Source: Flavobacteriaceae bacterium
GTDB taxonomy: Bacteria; Bacteroidota; Bacteroidia; Flavobacteriales; Flavobacteriaceae
DNA length: 64,000 nt
Direction: 5' to 3'
Assembly (NCBI GenBank): GCA_004762155.1
Contig: SIHP01000008.1
Coordinates: forward strand, 124,001 to 188,000
Under the pieces are notes generated by a model. It saw only the letters and a list, made by a program, of their open reading frames with translations. It made no database searches and was not told the DNA's origin. A program made the position numbers and the translations under genes. Positions 54,840-62,531 of the stretch are shown piece after piece; the stretch's first letter is position 1; the number at the start of each line of letters is the position of its first letter.

Positions 54840-57527
54840 ATGAAACTAGATCCAAAATTTCAAATAACCAAAAATGATAATGTGTCTGTTGATTTTTATA
54901 GTGAATTAATGAATAATTATTTTCCAGAATCAACAATTGAAGCAGGCGAAAATATTCGCTCGTTAATGGTGGCTCCAGAACAGCCTTTTATTTTTTGTTT
55001 AAACAAAAAGAAACAATTACAAGGTGTTTTAAGAACAGAAGGTTCTGCTTCTGGTTGGACACAAATTATATTGTCTGAAGGTAAGGTTACCGCTTTTGAA
55101 TTAGAACATAATATAGAAGAAGATTATTTTCAAATAGCAAAAGTAGAGGGTAATAAAGTATGGGTTTCTGATAAAATTTCACTTTCAAAAACACAATTTG
55201 AAACCTTAAATAAAAGTATTGATTGGTCAGTCATTAAAGCAAGTGAAACATCAGAAGTCATTAATAATGTTTCTATAGGTGTGAATCAAGTGCTTTTTGC
55301 AACAACATCTAAGAAAAAAGATGCTCAATATTATGTGGCTTCATTAGAGGAATTAGAACCTAAACCGTATACGTTACCTGAAAACGGAATGAAAATAATT
55401 CAGTTTGAATTAGGGAATTTCCAGTACAACGATGGTGTGTTTTTATTGTATGATGTAGGTAAAGAACGTTCCTTGATTTTTCAATCATTTCCAGATCCTG
55501 AATATGATAAAACAAGCAAAATTCGTTTTGAAAATGAAGAATTTATTAATTGTTTTGCATTGGTAGAATCTGATGATAATAATGATATTATATATGTAGC
55601 AGGAAAAAAAGTGCATCAATATATAACATCAATTGAGAGTAACAATTATGAAGTGAATACGCTTCCAGGTGAATTGAATGCAATTAAAAAAATTGTAGCA
55701 GCAAGGCATGCAGATGAACATAGTATTTGGTCGTTAGATGAAGACGGATTACATTATCAAACCAATCATTTTTTTGATCAAAAAACACAAGCATTTACAA
55801 ATAATAAATGGACACAACCTGTTATAATGGTTAAAGATGCTGAGCAATTTAGTTGTGTAAAAGGTAAAGGAATTAGAAATCAGCTTTTTTCAATTAAAAG
55901 TACACATGGAAGCGAATTAACAAGGCTTTGGCAAGATAGTGTAACTACATTATGGAATCAAAATAACTTAACAGTTAAGGGCTTAGATAGTTTAAAGGAA
56001 GTTGCATCGTATTCTGCGCACGTAAGGTTTAATAGCAGAACAGCTAATAAAACATTTCAAGGTTTAGAGGTTAAATTAAGTGCAGAAAGTAACATTTTTG
56101 TATATGTAAATAGTAAAAGTTATCATATTGGACCAAATCATCAGGTAAGTATTCCGCTAAATGTATTAGCCGAATTAACAGTTATTTGTCCTGTAAAGGA
56201 GATTGCTTCTTGTAGAATTTTTATTGACGCTGATTTTCTTAAAGAAAAGGTAGCTATCAATCTTACAGAAAAAGTATTAGAGCGTTTACAAAAAAAGATA
56301 ACCTCTGGAGATGCTTTAGCTAAAGCTAAAAAACAAAATGGCGAACTTTTAGTAGCTAAAGGAACAGATGCTAATATTTTACAAGGTGCAGCTGAAGGAA
56401 TTCAAAAATTAATATCAACAGTTGAAACTATTGATGAAAATTCACCAAAGAGATTAAAAGAAACGTCTTTTAAAATTCCTAATAATAGTAATATAGAACT
56501 TGTTGGGTCTACACCTTTAACTTACCAAGGATTAACATTGGGAGATCTATTACATTCAGTTTGGAGTACAACAAAACAAGCTGTAGAATTTGTAGTAGAG
56601 AGAGTAAAAGACGGAGTTAGATTTGTTATAAAAATAGGTAAACAAATTTTTAATTGGATTGTAAAAACAGTTAGAGAGATAGGAAGTTTTATTCAAAAAA
56701 TATTTGAAACTATTAAGGTTTTCTTTAAGGATTTATTCGAGTTTTTAGCTTTTCTTTTTGACTGGGATGCTATAATAGCCACCAAAGAAGCTTTTAAAGA
56801 TTTTACTAACGAAGCCGTTTTAGGGTTGAGAGGAGAAATTAAAAATATTAAAAAATTTGTAGATGATACTTTAGATGAGCAAATAGGAAAGTTTTCACCA
56901 GAGTTGGTTGATATTCCAGATACACTGTCGAAAATTGATCCGTCTGATTCTTCGGCAAAAAGTAAAGCAGATCCAAGATCTAATTGGTTAAACTCTAAAA
57001 AAGATTATTTAAATGATAGTACAGAAAGACCTTTAAAAGAAAGAATCCCAACAGAATTTTCTAGTGTTTTTGAAAACTTTTTAAAAGAATTAAAAGCTGT
57101 TTTAGTGAAATCAGGAGAAGGATTTAAATTACAATTTGATATCATTTTTGCTGGTTTTCAAAAAGTAATTTCTGGAGAAATGCAATTTGTAGATTTTTTA
57201 AAACTGCTATTGCAAAAATTAGCAGGGTTAAGTTTGTTTTTAGTAAAACAACTAATGGATTTGATTTTTACTTCACTAACAGCATTATTGGATGTTGCAT
57301 TAGTAGGACTTAACAAAGAATGGGATATTCCAATCATTACAGAACTATATAAGTCGGTAACCAAAAGTGATGCATTAACTTTTTTAGATGTTGTGTGTTT
57401 ATTTATAGCGATACCAACAACAGTACTTTATAAAATAGGACATGGAAAAGCACCTTTTGGAGAGGGGAAAACTAAAGAAGAGTTTATCAAGTCAGGTAGT
57501 ACCATCTTTCAACTTAACTTAACTTAA
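54840..57527 (+). CDS. Unknown 895-residue protein with beta-rich N-terminus and amphipathic-helix C-terminus
   Basis: Not recognised. No signal peptide. Residues 1-450 are rich in short strands with recurring GxxLFATT/IYVAG/SIWSLDEDG-like segments, suggesting a beta-propeller. Residues 450-530 are transitional. Residues about 565-665 are long amphipathic helices (TTKQAVEFVVERVKDGVRF, FIQKIFETIKVFFKDL), followed by FLFDWDAIIATKEAFKDF. A hydrophobic helical stretch (about 780-830) follows. This plan resembles secreted or membrane-inserting effectors, but no family is identifiable by eye. It sits between the possible TULIP gene and a membrane protein gene with 5-base gaps on each side. Confidence 0.6.
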   Translation: MKLDPKFQITKNDNVSVDFYSELMNNYFPESTIEAGENIRSLMVAPEQPFIFCLNKKKQLQGVLRTEGSASGWTQIILSEGKVTAFELEHNIEEDYFQIAKVEGNKVWVSDKISLSKTQFETLNKSIDWSVIKASETSEVINNVSIGVNQVLFATTSKKKDAQYYVASLEELEPKPYTLPENGMKIIQFELGNFQYNDGVFLLYDVGKERSLIFQSFPDPEYDKTSKIRFENEEFINCFALVESDDNNDIIYVAGKKVHQYITSIESNNYEVNTLPGELNAIKKIVAARHADEHSIWSLDEDGLHYQTNHFFDQKTQAFTNNKWTQPVIMVKDAEQFSCVKGKGIRNQLFSIKSTHGSELTRLWQDSVTTLWNQNNLTVKGLDSLKEVASYSAHVRFNSRTANKTFQGLEVKLSAESNIFVYVNSKSYHIGPNHQVSIPLNVLAELTVICPVKEIASCRIFIDADFLKEKVAINLTEKVLERLQKKITSGDALAKAKKQNGELLVAKGTDANILQGAAEGIQKLISTVETIDENSPKRLKETSFKIPNNSNIELVGSTPLTYQGLTLGDLLHSVWSTTKQAVEFVVERVKDGVRFVIKIGKQIFNWIVKTVREIGSFIQKIFETIKVFFKDLFEFLAFLFDWDAIIATKEAFKDFTNEAVLGLRGEIKNIKKFVDDTLDEQIGKFSPELVDIPDTLSKIDPSDSSAKSKADPRSNWLNSKKDYLNDSTERPLKERIPTEFSSVFENFLKELKAVLVKSGEGFKLQFDIIFAGFQKVISGEMQFVDFLKLLLQKLAGLSLFLVKQLMDLIFTSLTALLDVALVGLNKEWDIPIITELYKSVTKSDALTFLDVVCLFIAIPTTVLYKIGHGKAPFGEGKTKEEFIKSGSTIFQLNLT

Positions 57528-57532
57528 AAATT

Positions 57533-58144
57533 ATGACACAAGAATTAGATAATTCAGCAGATGAAACAATTAATGATATAGATGGAATATTCTCAATAAC
57601 AGGTATTGCAATTTCAGGATTAGCACTTTTATTTTATCCTGCAGAAGAAGTAGCAGATGCATCTGAAACAGATTTAGGATTTGTAGGAGGTATAACTAAA
57701 GTAATTTCACTATTAGGTCTTGTTGGTACTTTTTGGTCTATGGGGCTTTTGTATGAACGTGAAGTTCAAGTCCCTAAGATTGTAAAATGGGTTTTAATTC
57801 CGCTCTTACTATTAGACGTTATGTTAATAGCACTTTTATGTGGAATGTTAGCATTAAAAACAGGAAGTATTGGTAAGGTGGGTGAATTTACTTTAAAGTA
57901 TATAAAGCCAGCTATATGTTCACTCGGTGCGGTAGGTATAATTGTTGCAATGGTAGTAAAACCAGATCAGTTTTTAAAAATGTCGTTAATAGGAAAAACA
58001 GTTCATTATTTACCAGCTGCTTTAGCGTATCCACCAATAAATAAAAATCCATTTTATGCTATTGTAATACTTGTTAGAGCAGGAGGTTTAGTTACATCTT
58101 TAGCTAGTGATGTTATTGATATAAGTACAGATAATAATGATTAA
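57533..58144 (+). CDS. Unknown multi-pass membrane protein
   Basis: 203 residues with four or five predicted membrane helices (about 18-37, 50-73, 83-107, 122-141 and possibly 155-190) and short acidic ends. No family is recognised and there is no conserved charged motif that would suggest a transporter. It is the last gene of the 53104-58144 operon, 5 bases after the 895-residue gene, and is followed by a terminator. It might anchor, protect from or export the products of the two upstream genes; that is inference from context. Confidence 0.65.
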   Translation: MTQELDNSADETINDIDGIFSITGIAISGLALLFYPAEEVADASETDLGFVGGITKVISLLGLVGTFWSMGLLYEREVQVPKIVKWVLIPLLLLDVMLIALLCGMLALKTGSIGKVGEFTLKYIKPAICSLGAVGIIVAMVVKPDQFLKMSLIGKTVHYLPAALAYPPINKNPFYAIVILVRAGGLVTSLASDVIDISTDNND

Positions 58145-58210
58145 TAAAAAATAGAATTATATTTTAGGAAAAAAATCAAATTTAAATTAATTCATTATTG
58201 TTTAGTATGG

Positions 58211-58246
58211 CAAGACTTTGATTATTTCAAAGTCTTGTTTTTTTAT
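58211..58246 (+). terminator. Terminator after the unknown operon
   Basis: Perfect 11-bp stem CAAGACTTTGA (58211-58221) with 58227-58237, then GTTTTTTTA. Confidence 0.9.
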
Positions 58247-58351
58247 TTGTCATGGTTAATAATAAAAGAGTGTGATAGTAATATGTTGTTTTTTAGTGAT
58301 TTATTTTTGTTAATAGTGCTAAATTAATATATTTATGCTAAATAGATATAT

Positions 58352-58771
58352 ATGAAAATTAATTCTTGTCCTAATTGTAATTCAGAGCAATATGTAAAAA
58401 GCGGAATTGTTAACGAAAGACAGCGTTATAAGTGTAAAGAGTGTGGTTATTTTTTTACTGTAAATAAGATAGGAAAAAGGATAGATGATTATTATGTAAA
58501 TAAGTCATTACAACTGTATTTAGAAGGATTGACTTATAGAGAAATTGAAAGAATTCTTGGGGTTTCTCATGTAAGTATCATGAACTGGGTTAAGAAGTAT
58601 AATATCAAGCGACCCTATAATGCTAATTATCATCCAACATATAAGATTTTAAACGCTAAAGAATTAGCTGATTATTTTAGTTCTGCTGAAAATATAAAAG
58701 GTGCAGGAGTAATAGTTACTGAGTTAGGAGATAAATTTATGTTAATAAAATGGGAGCGTTTTAAAGATTAG
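58352..58771 (+). CDS. Zinc-ribbon/HTH protein of the InsA type, without transposase domain
   Basis: A 139-residue protein. Residues 6-36 form a zinc ribbon (CPNC ... CKECGYFF). A helix-turn-helix follows at about 55-85 (LTYREIERILGVSHVSIMNWV), as in IS1 InsA-type proteins. The C-terminal part (about 95-139; LADYFSSAENIKGAGVIVTEL) is not transposase-like and no catalytic DDE domain or terminal repeat is seen nearby. It is therefore more likely a domesticated DNA-binding regulator than a mobile element. It is next to the porin/symporter genes on the same strand, which makes them natural candidates for its targets; that is inference. Confidence 0.75.
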   Translation: MKINSCPNCNSEQYVKSGIVNERQRYKCKECGYFFTVNKIGKRIDDYYVNKSLQLYLEGLTYREIERILGVSHVSIMNWVKKYNIKRPYNANYHPTYKILNAKELADYFSSAENIKGAGVIVTELGDKFMLIKWERFKD

Positions 58772-58878
58772 TATAGTAAATTACCAAATAAATATATCGT
58801 TTTTTTATTAATAAAGTTTTTTTTAGAGTTTAGCAGTGCACATAATACCAATCTAATCACTAACTAAAATCTAATTTA

Positions 58879-60126
58879 ATGAGAAAACAAATTCTTTTAT
58901 TGATAGGGTTATTCTTTATTTCTCTTCAATTTATAAACGCTCAAGGTTCACCAGATTATAATGGAGGCTTTAAAGTGAAATTTAATGAAGACGGTTCTAA
59001 GTATCTTAGAATTATTTCCTGGGCACAAGTACAAGCAAATTATAATTTAGACGATTCTTTTGATGCAAACGGAAACCAAAATAGTAATTTGAGTTTCAAC
59101 CTAAGAAGAGCAAGAGTGTTGATGTTTGCTCAAATAAATAAAGATTTTTTAATACTAACACACTTCGGGCTAAACAGTTTAACAAGTACTACTTTAAGTC
59201 CAACAGGAAAAGGAGAAGGCTCTCAATTGTTTTTTCATGATGTTTGGGCGCAATATAATTTGTCGAAGAATCATACTGTTGGAGCGGGTTTACATTACTT
59301 TAACGGAATATCTAGGTTAAATAATCAGAGTACTTTAAATATGATGACTTTAGATAATAATAGACAATCATGGGCAACTATTGGTTTGTCAGATCAATTT
59401 GCACGTCATTTAGGAATATTTGTAAAGGGTAAGTTTAATAAGTTTCAATATCGATTAGCAATTAACGATGCTCTATCAACAACTTTAGATGTTCAAGTTC
59501 CGGTAGCAGATGGAGCTGCTGTTTATAATGGTCGTAGTTTGTTAGGTTCAAAAGATGCTGGGAAAACATTTGCAGGTTATTTCGATTATCATTTCTTAGA
59601 TCAAGAGTCTAATTTCTTGCCTTATAAAGTAGGTACATATTTAGGAGGAAAAGAAGTGTTTAATATTGGGGCAGGTTTTTTCTTACATCCAAACGGATCA
59701 GTAATAGATACAGGAACAACTGCTGATCCTAACATTGTTGGGGAAGATGTTTCCATTTTTGCTGTTGATGCATTTTATGATAAACCACTAGGAGATGATG
59801 GAAGTGCGTTAACTGCCTATGCTGTTTTTCAATCTAGCGATTATGGGAAAAATTATTTGTATAATGCCTATGGAACAGGTAGTATGCTTTACGGGCATGT
59901 TGGTTATGTTTTTAAAGGAGATAAAAGTAAAACAAGATACCAGCCATATGTAAGTTATGGGTCTCATAGTTATGATGCTTCAGATGATAGTAGATCTACT
60001 TTAGGGATTGGAGTAAATGCTTACATGAGTGGACATCATTCAAAATTAACTTTAGAATATAAAAATCAAAGTTTTGGAACAGTAGACTCTAATGTCATTT
60101 CATTACAAGCAATGATTTATTTATAA
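58879..60126 (+). CDS. Outer-membrane porin-like protein
   Basis: 415 residues with a signal peptide (1-21) and a strand-rich barrel. Typical parts are YLRIISWAQVQANYNL, FNLRRARVLMFAQINKDF and SKLTLEYKNQSFG. The last residues (ISLQAMIYL) give the alternating C-terminal strand of outer-membrane barrels. Phosphate-selective-porin-like and similar Bacteroidota porins share this pattern. It is upstream of, and likely cotranscribed with, the DUF4212/symporter pair (11 bases), so it probably supplies the same substrate across the outer membrane. Confidence 0.82.
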   Translation: MRKQILLLIGLFFISLQFINAQGSPDYNGGFKVKFNEDGSKYLRIISWAQVQANYNLDDSFDANGNQNSNLSFNLRRARVLMFAQINKDFLILTHFGLNSLTSTTLSPTGKGEGSQLFFHDVWAQYNLSKNHTVGAGLHYFNGISRLNNQSTLNMMTLDNNRQSWATIGLSDQFARHLGIFVKGKFNKFQYRLAINDALSTTLDVQVPVADGAAVYNGRSLLGSKDAGKTFAGYFDYHFLDQESNFLPYKVGTYLGGKEVFNIGAGFFLHPNGSVIDTGTTADPNIVGEDVSIFAVDAFYDKPLGDDGSALTAYAVFQSSDYGKNYLYNAYGTGSMLYGHVGYVFKGDKSKTRYQPYVSYGSHSYDASDDSRSTLGIGVNAYMSGHHSKLTLEYKNQSFGTVDSNVISLQAMIYL

Positions 60127-60137
60127 AACAGCTATTT

Positions 60138-60398
60138 ATGTCAGAAAAACAAAAACACGCATCAGCGTACTGGAAAGAAAATATAAAGTATTTAGCAATT
60201 TTACTTTCAATATGGTTTATTGTTTCTTATGGATGTGGAATCCTTTTTAGAGAAGCTTTAAATGAAATACGTTTAGGAGGGTTTAAACTAGGTTTCTGGT
60301 TTGCGCAACAAGGTTCTATCTATGTATTTGTAGTTCTCATTTTCGTTTACGTAAGATTAATGAACAAATTAGATAAAAAATATGGTTTCGACGAATAG
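60138..60398 (+). CDS. DUF4212 symporter small subunit
   Basis: An 86-residue inner-membrane protein with two helices (about 18-38 and 53-72). The block YLAILLSIWFIVSYGCGILF and the C-terminal VRLMNKLDKKYGFDE are typical of DUF4212, the small partner of the VC_2705-type sodium:solute symporters. Position supports this: 11 bases after the porin and 31 bases before the symporter. Confidence 0.93.
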   Translation: MSEKQKHASAYWKENIKYLAILLSIWFIVSYGCGILFREALNEIRLGGFKLGFWFAQQGSIYVFVVLIFVYVRLMNKLDKKYGFDE

Positions 60399-60429
60399 TC
60401 ACAACTAAACAAACTTAAAATAAAAAATT

Positions 60430-62205
60430 ATGAGTGTACAAACGTGGACTTGGATATTGGTAGGGATTACATTTGCCATATATTTTGGAATAGCAATTTG
60501 GGCCAGAGCAGGTTCAACAAAAGAGTTTTATGTTGCAGGAGGTGGAGTATCTCCTTTAGCAAATGGTATGGCAACAGCAGCAGATTGGATGAGTGCCGCA
60601 TCTTTTATAAGTATGGCAGGATTAATCTCATTTATGGGATATGACGGTTCTGTATTTTTAATGGGTTGGACAGGTGGATATGTGCTTTTAGCATTATTGT
60701 TAGCACCTTATTTACGTAAGTTTGGAAAGTTTACAGTACCAGATTTTATTGGAGATCGTTATTACTCAAATACTGCAAGAACGGTTGCTGTAATTTGTGC
60801 ATTAATTGTTTCGTTTACATATGTAGCTGGACAAATGCGTGGTGTAGGAATTGTGTTTTCTCAATTTTTACAAGTAGATATTACACTAGGAGTTGTTATT
60901 GGAATGACAGTAGTTTTGATTTTTGCTTTTTTAGGGGGAATGAAGGGAATTACATATACACAAGTAGCACAATATTGCGTGTTAATATTTGCTTTTATGG
61001 TACCTGCATTTTTCATATCAATGCAAATGACAGGGAATATTATTCCGCAAATAGGAATGGGTGGAAAAGTAGAAGGAGGTGCATTTTTACTCGATAAATT
61101 AGATACTTTACATACCCAACTTGGGTTTAATGAATATACAAGTGGAACAAAATCTACTTGGGATGTTTTTGCAATTACCTTGGCTTTAATGGTTGGTACT
61201 GCAGGTTTACCACATGTAATTGTGCGTTTTTTTACAGTACCTAAAGTAAAAGATGCGCGTAAATCAGCTGGTTTAGCATTATTGTTTATTGCTATTTTAT
61301 ATACAACAGCTCCAGCAATTGCTGTTTTTTCTAGAACAAATTTAATAGAAACAGTAAGCGAAACTAGTTATAAAGATATTCCAGAATGGTTTAAGAATTG
61401 GGAGAATACAGGTTTAATAGCTTGGGCTGATAAAAATGGAGATGGAAAAATACAATATGTAGCAGGAAAAGCTTTAGCAAGTAAAAAACCGATATATACA
61501 AATGAAAGAGGTGTAAATGGAGAGCGTTTAGTTTCAAATGCAAGTACTGCAAAGAATGAGTTGTATGTTGATAGAGATATAATGGTGTTAGCGAACCCAG
61601 AAATAGCAAACTTACCTAATTGGGTAATTGCACTGGTTGCAGCTGGTGGATTAGCAGCAGCATTATCTACAGCAGCAGGATTACTTTTAGTAATTTCTAC
61701 TTCAATTTCTCATGATTTAATAAAGAAGCAATTAAAGCCAAATATTTCTGAAAAAGGAGAGTTAATGGCAGCACGTATAGCAATTTTAGTAGCTATTATT
61801 ATAGCAGGATTGTTTGGGATTTATCCACCAGGATTTGTGGCGGCAGTCGTCGCGCTCGCATTCGGATTAGCCGCGGCATCATTTTTTCCAGCAATTATTT
61901 TAGGAATTTTTGATAAGCGAATGAATAAAGAAGGAGCAATTGCGGGTATGGTTGTAGGAATTGTATTAATGTTATTTTATATGATTCGCTATAAAACTGG
62001 ATTAATAGGTGTTATGGATCCAAGACCGTCAAGCGAATGGTGGTTTGGTACATCACCAGAAGGTTTTGGTACTGTAGCAATGATTGTAAATGTAATCGTT
62101 TCTGTTGCAGTTTCAAGGTTTACTGCTCCACCACCACAGGATGTTCAAGATATGGTTGAAAGTATTAGAATTCCGTCTGGAGCAGGTGATGCTTCAAGTC
62201 ATTAA
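60430..62205 (+). CDS. Sodium:solute symporter, VC_2705 type (probable acetate-like substrate)
   Basis: A 591-residue SSS (SLC5) transporter with about 13 membrane helices. Family blocks are STKEFYVAGGGVSPLANG, ATAADWMSAASF, TFTYVAGQMRG-like (SFTYVAGQMRGVG) and AAALSTAAGLLLVISTSISHD. A large insertion (about residues 315-395) contains ADKNGDGKIQY, an EF-hand-like calcium loop. It pairs with the DUF4212 subunit directly upstream. The family is thought to take up acetate or similar small carboxylates; the exact substrate is inferred. It is followed by a small membrane protein and a sensor kinase with the same transporter fold. Confidence 0.93.
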   Translation: MSVQTWTWILVGITFAIYFGIAIWARAGSTKEFYVAGGGVSPLANGMATAADWMSAASFISMAGLISFMGYDGSVFLMGWTGGYVLLALLLAPYLRKFGKFTVPDFIGDRYYSNTARTVAVICALIVSFTYVAGQMRGVGIVFSQFLQVDITLGVVIGMTVVLIFAFLGGMKGITYTQVAQYCVLIFAFMVPAFFISMQMTGNIIPQIGMGGKVEGGAFLLDKLDTLHTQLGFNEYTSGTKSTWDVFAITLALMVGTAGLPHVIVRFFTVPKVKDARKSAGLALLFIAILYTTAPAIAVFSRTNLIETVSETSYKDIPEWFKNWENTGLIAWADKNGDGKIQYVAGKALASKKPIYTNERGVNGERLVSNASTAKNELYVDRDIMVLANPEIANLPNWVIALVAAGGLAAALSTAAGLLLVISTSISHDLIKKQLKPNISEKGELMAARIAILVAIIIAGLFGIYPPGFVAAVVALAFGLAAASFFPAIILGIFDKRMNKEGAIAGMVVGIVLMLFYMIRYKTGLIGVMDPRPSSEWWFGTSPEGFGTVAMIVNVIVSVAVSRFTAPPPQDVQDMVESIRIPSGAGDASSH

Positions 62206-62249
62206 AAAGAGTGTATATAGTTAATTTCAAATATCAATTACCTTAATTA

Positions 62250-62283
62250 AAGGGTCAGTGTTGCTTTTGCAATGCTGATCCTT
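62250..62283 (+). terminator. Weak hairpin after the symporter gene
   Basis: AAGGGTCAGTGTTGC pairs with GCAATGCTGATCCTT including G-T pairs, but without a T run. It may attenuate rather than end transcription into the downstream kinase. Confidence 0.4.
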
Positions 62284-62336
62284 ATCTTAGTAAAATATAA
62301 CGGTTTTAAAATAGTGTTATTAATATCATTTAATTT

Positions 62337-62531
62337 ATGAAAAAACGACATGAACAAAAGTTAGTAGTATTGTCTTTTTCTTTGATGTTTATTTTTAGTT
62401 TACCTTTTGTGCTTGTCTTTAATCATGAAGGAGAAATTTTAGGAATTCCAATATTTTACTTTTCGGTTTTCTTAGTCTGGCTATTGTCAATAATTATATC
62501 TTGTATCATCCTAACAAGATATTATGAGTAA
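62337..62531 (+). CDS. Small two-helix membrane protein
   Basis: A 64-residue protein with a basic N-terminus (MKKRHEQK) and two membrane helices (about 10-29 and 36-58). It is not recognised, but the start of the next gene overlaps its stop by 8 bases (ATGAGTAA), so the two are translationally coupled. Small proteins of this kind often precede CbrA-like kinases in symporter loci; an accessory role to that kinase is inference. Confidence 0.7.
   Translation: MKKRHEQKLVVLSFSLMFIFSLPFVLVFNHEGEILGIPIFYFSVFLVWLLSIIISCIILTRYYE

Noticed and set aside
60795..61609. Cysteine-rich and leucine-rich open frames within the symporter gene
   Set aside because: Alternative-frame shadows; the symporter frame is conserved throughout.
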